Assembly (NCBI GenBank): GCA_963839645.1
Contig: CAWIVZ010000003.1
Coordinates: 186,001 to 250,000 of the forward strand
Direction: 5' to 3'
Length of the DNA stretch: 64,000 nt
Origin: PALSA-911 sp963839645
GTDB taxonomy: Bacteria > Pseudomonadota > Alphaproteobacteria > Acetobacterales > Acetobacteraceae
Shown here: positions 1 to 8,661 of the stretch, piece by piece
Layout of the letters: each line of letters opens with the position of its first letter
Numbering within the stretch: position 1 is the first letter of the stretch
Translations under genes and position numbers: made by a program
Notes under the pieces: model-generated
Told to the model about the DNA's origin: nothing
What the model saw: only the letters and a program-made list of their open reading frames with translations
Databases searched by the model: none

Positions 1-390
1 CGACAATTGGCGCGGCCGCGACTTCTCGAACCCCGCCAGCCCGACCCGTTCCAGGGCCGCTTGAACATCGGGCTGGGCGTTCTGCCGCGAAACCCCGCGC
101 AGGCGCAGCGGCAGGAACACGTTGTCCTCCGCCGTCGCCCAGGGCAGCAGCGTGGCGTCCTGGAACACGAACCCCACTTCGCCCGCCGCCGGCGCCCGCC
201 CGCCATCCCAGTCCAGGCTGCCGGAATTTGGCCGGTCGAGACCGGAGATCAGCCGCAGCAGCGTCGACTTGCCGCAGCCGGAAGGCCCCAGCAGCACGAT
301 GAAATCGCCGCCCTCCAGCCGAAGCGACGCATCGCGCAGCGCAACGGTCCCATCCGGAAACCGCCGCCCGACGGAAGAAATAGTTAGCAC
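1..390 (-). CDS. ABC transporter ATP-binding protein (NitT/TauT type), partial
   Basis: ATPase subunit of an importer that energises uptake at the inner membrane. The N-terminal 130 residues are present and the gene runs off the left edge. Walker A reads GPSGCGKST, and the Q-loop region reads GFVFQDATLLPW, which is typical of the nitrate/taurine/HMP importer ATPases. The GTG at 390 is the first start after an in-frame stop about 36 bases upstream; no strong ribosome site is visible. It lies 59 bases downstream of the substrate-binding protein gene on the same strand, so both should belong to one importer. The permease, signature motif and Walker B lie outside the window. Confidence 0.85.
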   Translation of the reverse strand, partial: MLTISSVGRRFPDGTVALRDASLRLEGGDFIVLLGPSGCGKSTLLRLISGLDRPNSGSLDWDGGRAPAAGEVGFVFQDATLLPWATAEDNVFLPLRLRGVSRQNAQPDVQAALERVGLAGFEKSRPRQLS

Positions 391-395
391 GAAAG

Positions 396-441
396 ACGCT
401 CGCGCTTCGCTGAAGATTCCGAGTTACGCTCGCGCTTCGCT
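396..441. repeat. Two 16-bp direct repeats, 30-bp period
   Basis: The sequence ACGCTCGCGCTTCGCT occurs at 396-411 and again at 426-441, in the gap between the binding-protein and ATPase genes. It resembles short GC-rich extragenic repeats; no function can be assigned. Confidence 0.6.
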
Positions 442-449
442 GCCGCTTG

Positions 450-1457
450 TTAATGCTTCAGCTCCATCCCCACCCGTTGGTTGACGAACTGCGTGGTATA
501 GGCGCGCGACGCGTCCAGACCCGCCGGATACACGCCCTCCTTCGTCATCGTGCGCAGGAACTCGGCCCACCGCGCCGGCGTCATCGCGCCGATGCCGTCC
601 TTCAGCGCATCGCCGGAATCGACGATCCCCTTGGATTTCAGGATCTCGCGGCCATAGGCCAGCAGCGCGTCCGACATCTCCGGATTGGCCTTCTTGATCG
701 CCGCGTTGGCCGGCGCCGGGTCGCCGTACAGATACCAGTACCAGCCCTCGATCGACGCATCGACGAATTTCTGCACCAGCTCCGGCCGCTCCTTTATGTT
801 CTTGTCGGAGGTGGCGATCAGGCTCGCATACCCGGCGAACCCGCTATCGGCCACCAGCAGCACCACCGGCTTGAATCCGGCGGCATGCTGGATGGCGAAC
901 GGCTCGGAGCCGATATAGCCCTGCTGGATCGCCTTCGGATCGGCCAGAAACGGCTGCAGGTTGAAGGTGTAGGGGCGGATCTGGCTGTCGCTGTAGCCGT
1001 ATTTCGCCCGCACCCAGTTCCACCAGCCCACGCGGGTATCGGAACCGATCATGATCGGCTTGCCCTTCAGCGCCTCGAAGCTGTCATTGCCCTGGCCGGG
1101 ATGGGCGATCAGCACCGCCGGATCCTTCTGGAACGTCGCCGCCACCACGCGGAAGGGAATGTTCTCCTTGACGAAGTTCATCGCCGTGAAGCTGTTGGAG
1201 GCGATGTTGAAATCCAGCCGCCCGGCCAGCAGCAGCTGGGTGTGGTTCACCTGCGGCCCGCCCTGCTGGATGGTGACATCCAGGCCGCGCTTGGCGTAGA
1301 GCCCGGTGGCGGCGGCCTGGTAAAAGCCGGCGTATTCTGCCTCGGCCTTCCAATCCAGGCCGAAATTGATGTGGTCGGCGGCCCGCGCCGGGCCGGCCGG
1401 CAGCAGGGCGGCAGAAGCGGGAAGAAGCAGGGCCAGCAGGGTCGCGATGCGGGTCAT
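450..1457 (-). CDS. NMT1/ThiY-like ABC transporter substrate-binding protein
   Basis: Periplasmic ligand-binding protein of 335 residues. It begins with a signal peptide (MTRIATLLALLLPASA, cleavage near residue 26 after ARA). The mature start has the NMT1/ThiY pattern LDW, then EAEYAGFYQA, GLYAKRGLDV and GGP, as in binding proteins for hydroxymethylpyrimidine and related small molecules. The ATG at 1457 has a GGAAG ribosome site; a longer frame reaches 1622 but its extra N-terminus would bury the signal peptide. It is followed on the same strand by the importer ATPase. The ligand is not predictable; a thiamine-precursor or riboflavin-like ligand is a guess from family resemblance. Confidence 0.85.
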   Translation of the reverse strand: MTRIATLLALLLPASAALLPAGPARAADHINFGLDWKAEAEYAGFYQAAATGLYAKRGLDVTIQQGGPQVNHTQLLLAGRLDFNIASNSFTAMNFVKENIPFRVVAATFQKDPAVLIAHPGQGNDSFEALKGKPIMIGSDTRVGWWNWVRAKYGYSDSQIRPYTFNLQPFLADPKAIQQGYIGSEPFAIQHAAGFKPVVLLVADSGFAGYASLIATSDKNIKERPELVQKFVDASIEGWYWYLYGDPAPANAAIKKANPEMSDALLAYGREILKSKGIVDSGDALKDGIGAMTPARWAEFLRTMTKEGVYPAGLDASRAYTTQFVNQRVGMELKH

Positions 1458-1644
1458 GGGGCACTTCCGTGAACAGGGGTTGGAGGCGGCAGGATTTGGC
1501 CGGTAACGAAATGGGGGCCGGGCGTGAAACATGCAGCAGAACGCGCGCCAAAACACCATATCGCCGTTTCCCGGCGCGCGGAAATTCCCCCGCCGCGCCG
1601 GAAACCGCTCGCGAGAAGCCAAGATTTTGGAGAAGCCAGGCAGA

Positions 1645-2095
1645 ATGACCTATCCGACGCCACGAACCGCCGGGGCAGGGGCCACGGACCCCTGGAACGG
1701 CACAAGCGACTATATCCGCGTCATCCTGCGCGACCTCGTCACCGAGGCGCATGTCGGCCTGCACCCCTGGGAACGCCATCCCGAACGTCCGACGCGCCTC
1801 GTGGTCAATGTCGAGATGTTCGCGGCCCTGCAGCGGCCCCGCCGCCGGGACGGCACAGGGGTTGATCGACTACGACCCGATTCGCGACGCGCTGAAAGCC
1901 TGGCCGTCCCGCCCGCACACCGACCTGCTGGAAACCCTGGTCGACGAACTGGTCGGGCTCTGCTTTCGCCATCCCGCGGTGCAGGCCTGCCGGGTGTCGG
2001 TGCTGAAGCCGGATATCTTCAACGAGGCGGCGGCTGTCGGCGTGGAGGTCTATCGCCGGCGCGAGGCCATTGCGGCCGGGAGTGCAGTGGTATGA
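1645..2095 (+). CDS. folB: Dihydroneopterin aldolase FolB (frameshifted in this sequence)
   Basis: Converts dihydroneopterin to 6-hydroxymethyl-dihydropterin in folate synthesis. The first frame from ATG 1645 gives the FolB N-terminus (LRDLVTEAHVGLHPWE, LVVNVEMFAAL). The second frame gives the C-terminus (LIDYDPIRDAL, HTDLLETLVDELVG, VLKPDIFNEAA). The switch lies near 1835 in a GC-rich run and needs one extra base; correcting it gives 149 residues, a little longer than most FolB proteins because of an N-terminal extension. The stop overlaps the next start as ATGA. The conserved halves argue for a sequencing insertion, not a dead gene. Confidence 0.85.
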
Positions 2096-2910
2096 GCGAG
2101 ATGCGCACGGCCCTGATCACCGGCGGCGGCAAGCGTATCGGCGCCGCCATCGCCCGCAGGCTCGCCGCCGATGGCTGGCGGGTGATCGTGCACTACAACC
2201 GCTCGGGCGCGGAGGCAGAGACGCTGGCCGCGGAGATTTCCGCCGCCGGCGGCGCCTGCGCGCCGATCCAGGCCGACCTGTCCCGCCAGGACGCCATCGA
2301 GGGGCTGATCGGGCGGTGCGTCGCCGCCCATGGCCGGCTCGATTGCCTGGTCAACAATGCCTCGAACTTCTTTCATGACGACATCCGCAGCGTGACCTGG
2401 GACACGTTGGGCGCGCACCTCAACCCGAACCTGATCGCCCCGGTGCTGCTGTGCCGCGACTTCGCCGCCCAGTTCGAAAAGACCGACCAGCCGGCCCGCG
2501 AAGCCGGCTGCATCATCAACCTGCTGGACCAGAAGATCGGCAACCTGAACCCCGATTTCCTCTCCTACACGCTCAGCAAGATCGCGCTGGGCGGCCTGAC
2601 CGAAATGCTGGCCATGGCCCTCGCGCCGCGCATCCGCGTCTGCGGCGTGGCGCCCGGCCTGACCATGATCAGCGGCAAGCAGACCGAGGCGTCGTTCCAG
2701 CGCGCCTGGCGCGCCGCCCCGCTCGGCCGCGGCAGCACACCGGCGGAAATCGCCGCCTGCGTGCGCTTCATCCTGTCGATGCCCTCGATGACCGGGGAGA
2801 CCATCTTCGTCGACGGCGGCGAAAGCCTGCGCGGCCGCCCGCGCGACGTGGCGTTCGACCCGACGCTCGCCCGGCCCGCCCCGGCGCCCTGCCCGGGCAC
2901 CGGATCATGA
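2092..2910 (+). CDS. Short-chain dehydrogenase, FolM/pteridine reductase-like
   Basis: NAD(P)H-dependent reductase of 272 residues. The cofactor motif is TGGGKRIG (T10-G17), followed by the NNAS variant of NNAG and the catalytic Y/K in SYTLSKIAL. The C-terminus ends with the usual IFVDGG. The start overlaps the folB stop by four bases and the stop overlaps the DUF1491 start, so all three are translationally coupled. Next to folB the likely role is reduction of dihydromonapterin or dihydropteridine (FolM); this comes from context and family, and other SDR substrates are possible. Confidence 0.8.
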   Translation: MSEMRTALITGGGKRIGAAIARRLAADGWRVIVHYNRSGAEAETLAAEISAAGGACAPIQADLSRQDAIEGLIGRCVAAHGRLDCLVNNASNFFHDDIRSVTWDTLGAHLNPNLIAPVLLCRDFAAQFEKTDQPAREAGCIINLLDQKIGNLNPDFLSYTLSKIALGGLTEMLAMALAPRIRVCGVAPGLTMISGKQTEASFQRAWRAAPLGRGSTPAEIAACVRFILSMPSMTGETIFVDGGESLRGRPRDVAFDPTLARPAPAPCPGTGS

Positions 2911-3254
2911 GCGACCGGGACCCGCCGCCCCGGGTCAAGGCCGGGCTGTGGGTGAAGATGGCGCTGCGGATGGCCGATTTGGGTGGCCGTTCCGGCGCCG
3001 TGCTGCGCAAGGGCGACCCGGACGCCGGCGGCGTGCTCGTGGTGCTGCGCGGGCGGGAGGGGTTGTCCGTCCTGTCGCAGATGCGCACCGCGGAGGGCGA
3101 ACTGGGCTGGATGCGCGCGACCGGTCCGGCGCCGGTCGATCAGGAAGCGGCGGACGCGTATGTGACGCGCCAGGTGCGGTTCGACCCGGACCTGTGGGTA
3201 CTCGAGTTCGACGCCCCCGATTTCCTGCCGCCGTTCGAAGCCAGGGTGATCTGA
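2907..3254 (+). CDS. DUF1491 family protein
   Basis: A 115-residue protein of unknown function that matches the alphaproteobacterial DUF1491 pattern. It has VKAGLWVKMALRMA at the N-terminus, GGVLVVLRG in the middle and DLWVLEFDAP near the end. There is no signal peptide or membrane segment. ATG 2907 overlaps the stop of the preceding reductase (ATGA), so it is the last gene of the folB group. Confidence 0.85.
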   Translation: MSDRDPPPRVKAGLWVKMALRMADLGGRSGAVLRKGDPDAGGVLVVLRGREGLSVLSQMRTAEGELGWMRATGPAPVDQEAADAYVTRQVRFDPDLWVLEFDAPDFLPPFEARVI

Positions 3255-3369
3255 GACCCAAGATTCGCCAAGGCATCGGCAATGTATGGCGGAAGGCGCT
3301 GCGCATGGCTGATATCCGGCACGCTGCGAAGGCCGCGCTGCCGGCAATCGCCGTCCGGGCGATATCCGG

Positions 3370-3395
3370 AAAAACGGGGAAAAACTGCCGTTTTC
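3370..3395 (+). terminator. Possible terminator; rest of the 3255-3603 gap otherwise empty
   Basis: A hairpin with arms AAAACGG (3371-3377) and CCGTTTT (3388-3394) sits in the 349-base gap after DUF1491. The arms put A and T tracts on both sides, so it could end transcription from the folB operon. Nothing else recognisable was found in the gap, although the ompA promoter must lie between about 3400 and 3590. Confidence 0.45.
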
Positions 3396-3603
3396 TGCGG
3401 CACTTGACGGGACTGTGACCTGTTTGCCCGCGTCTCTGTTGCATCAACGCCACAGTGCGCTGAAAAGGGCAACAACCCTCTCGTCTTGCTCGTCCGACCG
3501 GTCTATGTTTTCCCCATCGAACGCGTACCGGTGGTTGGGCTCAAGGGCATGTGCTCCGGCCGAGTAACCACCGGAAGATATGACAATGAGGAGAGACAAT
3601 ACC

Positions 3604-4756
3604 ATGAATCTTCGGAGCACGCTTCTGGCTGCTACCATCCTGGCTCTGCCGGTGGTCGGCCATGCACAGGGAATGCTGGATTACGGCGGCCGCAACCAGC
3701 CGATCTCGGGCGTCTACCTGGGTGGTGGCGTCGGTGCCAACTTCTCCCAGGAACAGAACAACACCATCACCGATGGCCCTTACAGCGCCAGCGGCAAGTT
3801 CAACTTCGACACGGGTTTCGTCGGCAAGTTGGCCGTCGGCTACGGCTTCGGCAACGGCTTCCGGGCTGAACTCGAAGGCAGCTACCGCTACAATGGGCTG
3901 TCCGGCACGAACCCGCTGCCGCTCGCCGGCGTCGCCCACGCTTCCGGCGACGTGCAGAAGTACACCGGCATGCTGAACGGCCTGTATGACTTCAACAATG
4001 TCTCGCCCTACGTGATCCCCTATCTCGGCGTCGGCATCGGCTACGGCGGCCAGGAATTGCAGGGCGTGAACATCTACACCAACAACACCGCTGCAAGCGC
4101 GCGCAACGGCAACATCCGCATCGGTAATACCACCAAGGGTTCGTTCGCGGTACAGGCAATCGTGGGCGCGGCTTTCCCGGTCACCCCGAACCTGTCGATC
4201 ACGGCTGAATACAACTTCTTCGTGATGCCGACCGACCTGAACTACAGCGGCACCGGCACCGTTACCGGTCCGGACTCGGCTGGCGTTACGCGTACCTTCA
4301 CGGGGACCGGCTCGACCAAGGTCCAGACCAGCTACAACCACTCGATCCTGATTGGCGTCCGCTACGCCTTCGGCGCGGCCCCCGCGCCGGTTCCGGTCGC
4401 CGCCCCGGCCCCGGCCCCGGCTCCGGCCCGCTCCTACCTCGTGTTCTTCGACTGGGACAAGTACAACCTGACCGACCGCGCACAGCAGATCATCGCCGAC
4501 GCGGCCGCGAACTCGAAGAAGGTCAGCTACACGAAGATCGAGTTCGAACGGCTACACTGACACCTCGGGTTCGCCCGCCTACAACAAGGGCCTGTCGGTC
4601 CGTCGTGCCCAGGCCGTGGCCGCCCAGCTCGTGAAGGACGGCGTGCCGAAGAAGGACATCGTCATCACCGGCTTCGGCGAAACCAACCCGCTGGTTCCGA
4701 CCGGCCCGAACGTTCGTGAGCCGCAGAACCGCCGCGTCGAAATCGTCATCAAGTAA
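3604..4756 (+). CDS. OmpA-family outer membrane protein 1 (frameshifted in this sequence)
   Basis: Outer-membrane barrel with a periplasmic peptidoglycan-binding domain. ATG 3604 follows a strong GAGGAG ribosome site. A signal peptide (residues 1-21, ending VVGHA) precedes a barrel of about 240 residues with repeated aromatic strands. A Pro-Ala linker (APAPVPVAAPAPAPAPA) follows, then an OmpA-C domain starting SYLVFFDWDKYNLT. The frame breaks at about 4540-4548 (IEFERLH and stop); one base later it continues as GYTDTSGSPAYNKGLS through REPQNRRVEIVIK to a TAA at 4754. Corrected length is 383 residues. The intact paralogue at 4887 shows the expected sequence across the break, so an inserted base is likely. 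Confidence 0.88.
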
Positions 4757-4785
4757 GGCGACGATTTCTGGACTGACTTTGGATC

Positions 4786-4814
4786 GGGGCGCCGCAAGGC
4801 GCCCCTTTCTTTTT
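4786..4814 (+). terminator. Rho-independent terminator after OmpA 1
   Basis: Perfect 8-bp stem GGGGCGCC (4786-4793) and GGCGCCCC (4798-4805) with a GCAA tetraloop, followed by TTTCTTTTT. It separates the two tandem OmpA genes into different transcripts or strongly attenuates the second. Confidence 0.93.
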
Positions 4815-4886
4815 GCCTGCCCCCTTGGCATGACGATCCTGGGGGTGCAGATCCTCCGGATACGCGGCCATAAGGGAGATCGACGG

Positions 4887-5990
4887 ATGCGGTGGCGGAA
4901 TTGGCTGGTTGCGGCGTTCGCTTGGCCGTGTCTGTTCTCGGCTCTGCTGTCCGGCCCGGTTGCGGCGCAGCCGTTTCAGGGCGTCTATCTCGGTGCCGGC
5001 TTCGGCTATCACGCGACCAATGATGTGCGCGCGGCGCCATTCCCCGCATCCGCCCTCGGCGCCAACGGCCTTCAGCTGCGCACCAATGGCGGCTTCGCCG
5101 GCCTCGGCAGCATCGGCTACGGCTTCGGCAATGGCTGGCGGCTGGAAGCGGAAGGCAGTGCCCGGCTGAACAAGCTCGGCCACCTCAACGGCACCGCGTT
5201 CCCCACCAGTTCCAGCGGCTCTCTCAACACCTACGCCCTGATGGCGAACGCGTTCTACGATCTCGATGTCCGCTCGCCCTGGATCTATCCCTATATCGGC
5301 GGCGGCATCGGCGCGGCCTGGAACACCGCCAGCTCCCTGCAGGCCAGTTCGTCGAACCCCCTGTTCGGCTTCAACAGCAGCAATTCCGCCGCCGGCTTCG
5401 CGGTGCAGGCCATCGCCGGCGTGTCCTTCCCGGTCTACAACACCCCCGGCCTGTCCTTCACGGCGGAATACCGCCTGTTCAGCATGCCGATCACCCGCAC
5501 GCTTGACGGCACCGCCGCCACACCCGCCGGCCCGGTCCCGGCCGGCCTGAAGCTCGGCACGATGATCGACCAGTCGGCGCTGATCGGCGTGCGCTACGCC
5601 TTCGGCATCCAGCCGCCGCCCTCGCCCCCGGCTGCCGCCCCCGCGCCCGCCCCGGCCGCTTCCCGGTCGTTCCTGGTGTTTTTCGACTGGGATAAATCCG
5701 TCCTGACCGAGCGCGCCCGGCAGGTCGTCCGCGAGGCCGCCAACGCCTCGCAAAAGACCCAGACCACGCATATCGAGGTCAACGGCTACACCGACAGCTC
5801 CGGCACGCCCGCCTACAACAAATCCCTGTCGCTGCGCCGCGCCCAGGCCGTCGCCGGCGAATTGGTGAAGGACGGCGTCGCCAAGGAAGCGATCCGGATC
5901 GAGGGCTTCGGCGAGTCGAACCCATTGGTCCCAACCACCGCGGGCGCGCGCGAGCCACAAAATCGCCGCGTCGAGATCCATATCCACTAA
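4887..5990 (+). CDS. OmpA-family outer membrane protein 2
   Basis: Paralogue of the upstream OmpA protein, 367 residues. It has a signal peptide (cleavage near residue 27 after VAAQ), a barrel with the same FAVQAIAGVSFPV and GVRYAFG strands as its neighbour, a Pro-Ala linker, and a complete OmpA-C domain (SFLVFFDWDKSVLT, EVNGYTDSSGTPAYN, GFGESNPLVPT, NRRVEIH). The NxxLSxRRAxxV peptidoglycan-binding segment is present as NKSLSLRRAQAV. ATG 4887 has GGGAG upstream; a longer in-frame extension overlaps the terminator and is not credible. It probably arose by tandem duplication. Confidence 0.93.
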   Translation: MRWRNWLVAAFAWPCLFSALLSGPVAAQPFQGVYLGAGFGYHATNDVRAAPFPASALGANGLQLRTNGGFAGLGSIGYGFGNGWRLEAEGSARLNKLGHLNGTAFPTSSSGSLNTYALMANAFYDLDVRSPWIYPYIGGGIGAAWNTASSLQASSSNPLFGFNSSNSAAGFAVQAIAGVSFPVYNTPGLSFTAEYRLFSMPITRTLDGTAATPAGPVPAGLKLGTMIDQSALIGVRYAFGIQPPPSPPAAAPAPAPAASRSFLVFFDWDKSVLTERARQVVREAANASQKTQTTHIEVNGYTDSSGTPAYNKSLSLRRAQAVAGELVKDGVAKEAIRIEGFGESNPLVPTTAGAREPQNRRVEIHIH

Positions 5991-6043
5991 GCCGGGTAGT
6001 AACCGCAAAGCCCGGATGGCGGTCCGGCTTCACGATGGCCAGT

Positions 6044-6064
6044 CTATGGACAAGACATCCATAG
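6044..6064. promoter_or_regulatory. Inverted repeat upstream of ada
   Basis: Perfect 7-bp arms CTATGGA (6044-6050) and TCCATAG (6058-6064) with a 7-base spacer, ending 17 bases before the ada start. It could be an operator or mRNA hairpin. It does not match the E. coli Ada box. Confidence 0.45.
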
Positions 6065-6081
6065 CATCCAGCGAGGCCAAG

Positions 6082-7152
6082 ATGGACATGCAGACACAAG
6101 CCGCCCCGACCGAGTTGTTCGACGAGTCGCTCTGGCAGCAGGTACTGGCCCGCGAGCCCGGGGATTTCCTCTACGCCGTCACCACCATGGGCGTGTACTG
6201 CCGCCCCGGCTGCCCCTCGCCGCGCCCGCTGCGGCGCAATGTCCGCTTCTTCCCGGACGTGCAAAGCGCCGAGCAGCAGGGCTTCCGAGCCTGCAAGCGC
6301 TGCGACCCGAAGGGCGAGCGCGCCGCCATCGCCCGCGCCGTGGTGGAGGATGCCTGCGCCTTCATTGAGCGCGAGGAAGCCATCCCCTCGCTGGAAGCCC
6401 TCGCCGCGCGTTCCGGCTATTCGCGTTTCCATTTCCTGCGCCTGTTCCGCGACCACACCGGCCTGACCCCGCGCAGCTACGCCGAGGGTGTGCGCGCCCG
6501 CCGCCTGAACGCCGCACTCGCCGGCGGCGCCCGCGTCATCGACGCCGTGGCCGATGCCGGCTTCGGCTCGGAAAGCCGGGTCTACGAAAACACCGGCAAG
6601 CTGCTCGGCATGACCCCGGGTGCGGCGCGCCGGGGCGGGCAGGGGGAAACCATCCGCACCGCCTTCGCCGACTGCCCGTTCGGCCGCCTGCTCGTCGGCG
6701 CCACCGGCACGGGCGTGTGCTTCATCGGCTTCGCCGAGCCCGACAACGCCCTGCTCGGCGATCTGCAGCAGCGCTTCCCCAGGGCCCAAATAATCCAGGA
6801 CGATCAGGCCCTCGCCGGCACTGTCCGCGCGGTGCTCGAATTCCTGGAGGAACCGGCCGAGGCGCTGGACCTGCCGCTCGACCTGCGCGGCACCGCCTTC
6901 CAGCAGCGCGTCTGGCAGACCCTTTGCCGCATCCCGCCGGGCGAAACCCGCACCTACGCCCAGCTGGCGGAAATGATCGGCAATCCCCGCGCCATCCGAG
7001 CCGTCGCCCGTTCCTGCGCCACCAATCCGGTCTCCCTCGCCGTGCCCTGCCACCGCGTGGTCGGCAGCGACGGCAACCTCACCGGCTATCGCTGGGGCGT
7101 GCCGCGCAAGCAGGCGCTGCTGCAGCGCGAACGCGAAGCCACCGCTTCCTGA
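6082..7152 (+). CDS. ada: Bifunctional Ada: DNA methyl-phosphotriester repair/AraC regulator and O6-methylguanine methyltransferase
   Basis: Adaptive response protein of 356 residues, close to the 354 of E. coli Ada. The N-terminal zinc site has C40, C44, C71 and C74 (VYCRPGC and FRACKRC); methyl transfer to the first of these activates the family as regulators. An AraC-type DNA-binding domain follows (about 85-190, SRFHFLRLFRDHTGLTP). The C-terminal methyltransferase has the active-site PCHRVV with C323 and the downstream GYRWG. ATG 6082 is chosen because GAGG lies five bases upstream and the length fits; frames open further upstream to 6016. Regulation is expected to be autogenous. Confidence 0.95.
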   Translation: MDMQTQAAPTELFDESLWQQVLAREPGDFLYAVTTMGVYCRPGCPSPRPLRRNVRFFPDVQSAEQQGFRACKRCDPKGERAAIARAVVEDACAFIEREEAIPSLEALAARSGYSRFHFLRLFRDHTGLTPRSYAEGVRARRLNAALAGGARVIDAVADAGFGSESRVYENTGKLLGMTPGAARRGGQGETIRTAFADCPFGRLLVGATGTGVCFIGFAEPDNALLGDLQQRFPRAQIIQDDQALAGTVRAVLEFLEEPAEALDLPLDLRGTAFQQRVWQTLCRIPPGETRTYAQLAEMIGNPRAIRAVARSCATNPVSLAVPCHRVVGSDGNLTGYRWGVPRKQALLQREREATAS

Positions 7153-7213
7153 CCGGCCGTCCGCATGCTGAAATAGCCCGAGGGAACGAACCGCCCCCAA
7201 GGGAGGAAGCTGC

Positions 7214-8341
7214 ATGGTAACGGCCAAGGCCGCGGTGCTGCGCGCAACGAACGCGCCGATGACGATCGAGACGGTCCAGGTCGGCCCGCTCCAGCCCGGC
7301 GACGTGCTGGTAAGGATCCGCGCCGCCAGCCTCTGCCACACCGACCTCGAGGCCATCGAGGGCGGCCTGGCCGTGCAACTGCCCGCCGTGCTCGGCCACG
7401 AGGCCGCCGGCGAGATCGCGGAACTTGGCGCCGGCGTCACCAGCCTCGCCGTCGGCGACCGCGTCATCCTCTCCTGGAACCCGCATTGCGGCGCCTGCTT
7501 CTATTGCGACCGCGCCCAGCCGATCCTCTGCACCCAGTTCCTCGCCAACGGCCCCAAGGGCTTCCATTTCGACGGCAGGCCCCGCCTGACCTGCGACGCC
7601 CCTGGCCTTTCCGGCCCGATGCACCAGCTGATGTATCTCGGCGGCTTCATGGAATACGTCGTCGTCCCCGCCCAGAGCGCCATCCGCGTCCCCGCCAACA
7701 TGCCGTTCGACCGCGCAGCCCTGATCGGCTGCGGCGTGATGACCGGCGTGGGTGCGGCCACCCGCATCGCCGATCTGCGCTGGGGCTCGGCCGCCCTGGT
7801 CATCGGCTGCGGCGCCGTTGGGCTCTCGGCCGTGCAGGGCTGCCGCCTCGCCGGCGCCGGCACCATCATCGCCGTCGACCCGAACCCCGCCCGCCGCCAG
7901 CTCGCCCAGGCCGTCGGCGCCACCCACGCGGTCGGCGCCGACCTCGCAGAGGTCCAGGCCCTGGCCAGGTCCCTCACCGACGGCCGCGGCGCGGACGTGG
8001 TGATCGAGGCCGCGGGCCGCCCCGAGGGCTTCGCGATGTCGGCCGAGGTGGTCCGCCCCGGCGGCAATATCGTCTGGCTCGGCAAGATCGCCGTGTCGGA
8101 GCCCATGCAGTTCCGCTGGGGCAGCCTGATGCAGGAGAAGCGTATCGTCCGCTCCTCCTATGGCGGCGCCAGGCCGGCGCAGGATTTCCCTCTGCTGGCG
8201 CGCGCCTATCTGGACGGCCAGCTGAAGCTCGACGAGATGATCTCCGCCCGCATCCGGCTGGAGGACATCAACGAAGGCTTCGCCGCCCTGAAACGCGGCG
8301 AAACCGTGCGCAGCGTCATCCAGTTTGGCGGACTCGCATGA
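7214..8341 (+). CDS. Zinc-dependent alcohol dehydrogenase (MDR family)
   Basis: NAD(P)-dependent oxidoreductase of 375 residues. The catalytic zinc ligands are in SLCHTD and GHEAAGE, and a structural zinc cluster follows (CGACFYCDRAQPILC). The Rossmann motif is VIGCGAVGLSAVQG. Start ATG 7214 has GGGAGGAAG upstream. It resembles class III-like and aryl-alcohol dehydrogenases, but substrate cannot be assigned. It is closely followed by DUF6166 and a serine hydrolase on the same strand and probably shares their transcript. Confidence 0.88.
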   Translation: MVTAKAAVLRATNAPMTIETVQVGPLQPGDVLVRIRAASLCHTDLEAIEGGLAVQLPAVLGHEAAGEIAELGAGVTSLAVGDRVILSWNPHCGACFYCDRAQPILCTQFLANGPKGFHFDGRPRLTCDAPGLSGPMHQLMYLGGFMEYVVVPAQSAIRVPANMPFDRAALIGCGVMTGVGAATRIADLRWGSAALVIGCGAVGLSAVQGCRLAGAGTIIAVDPNPARRQLAQAVGATHAVGADLAEVQALARSLTDGRGADVVIEAAGRPEGFAMSAEVVRPGGNIVWLGKIAVSEPMQFRWGSLMQEKRIVRSSYGGARPAQDFPLLARAYLDGQLKLDEMISARIRLEDINEGFAALKRGETVRSVIQFGGLA

Positions 8342-8351
8342 GGAGCGCGGC

Positions 8352-8642
8352 ATGAAGATCTACGAAGGGGGCAGGGGCCTCAACGGCGCGGTCGTCACCG
8401 TGGACGGCGCCCCGCTCGACCCCCGCTTCGACATCCAGCGCTTCAGCCCCATGGGCTTCGAATGGACCTACGAGGGCGCCGGCCCCCGCCAGCTCGCCCT
8501 CGCATTGCTCGCCGATCACCTGAACGACCCGGCCCGCGCCCTGGCATTGAGCGAGCCGTTCATGCGTGCTGTGGTGGCGGAACTGGACAATGCCTGGCAA
8601 CTCACCAGCGCGGAAATAGACCAATCGCTGCAAGCGATCTGA
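8352..8642 (+). CDS. DUF6166 family protein
   Basis: A 96-residue protein of unknown function with the family signature YEGGRGLNGAVVTVDG, then PLDPRFD, GFEWTYEGAGPRQLALALLADH and a C-terminal WQLTSAEID. There is no signal peptide or membrane segment. ATG 8352 follows AGGAGCG by four bases, ten bases after the dehydrogenase stop, so the two are probably cotranscribed. Confidence 0.82.
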   Translation: MKIYEGGRGLNGAVVTVDGAPLDPRFDIQRFSPMGFEWTYEGAGPRQLALALLADHLNDPARALALSEPFMRAVVAELDNAWQLTSAEIDQSLQAI

Positions 8643-8661
8643 CAAAACCGAGGGAACCCCC

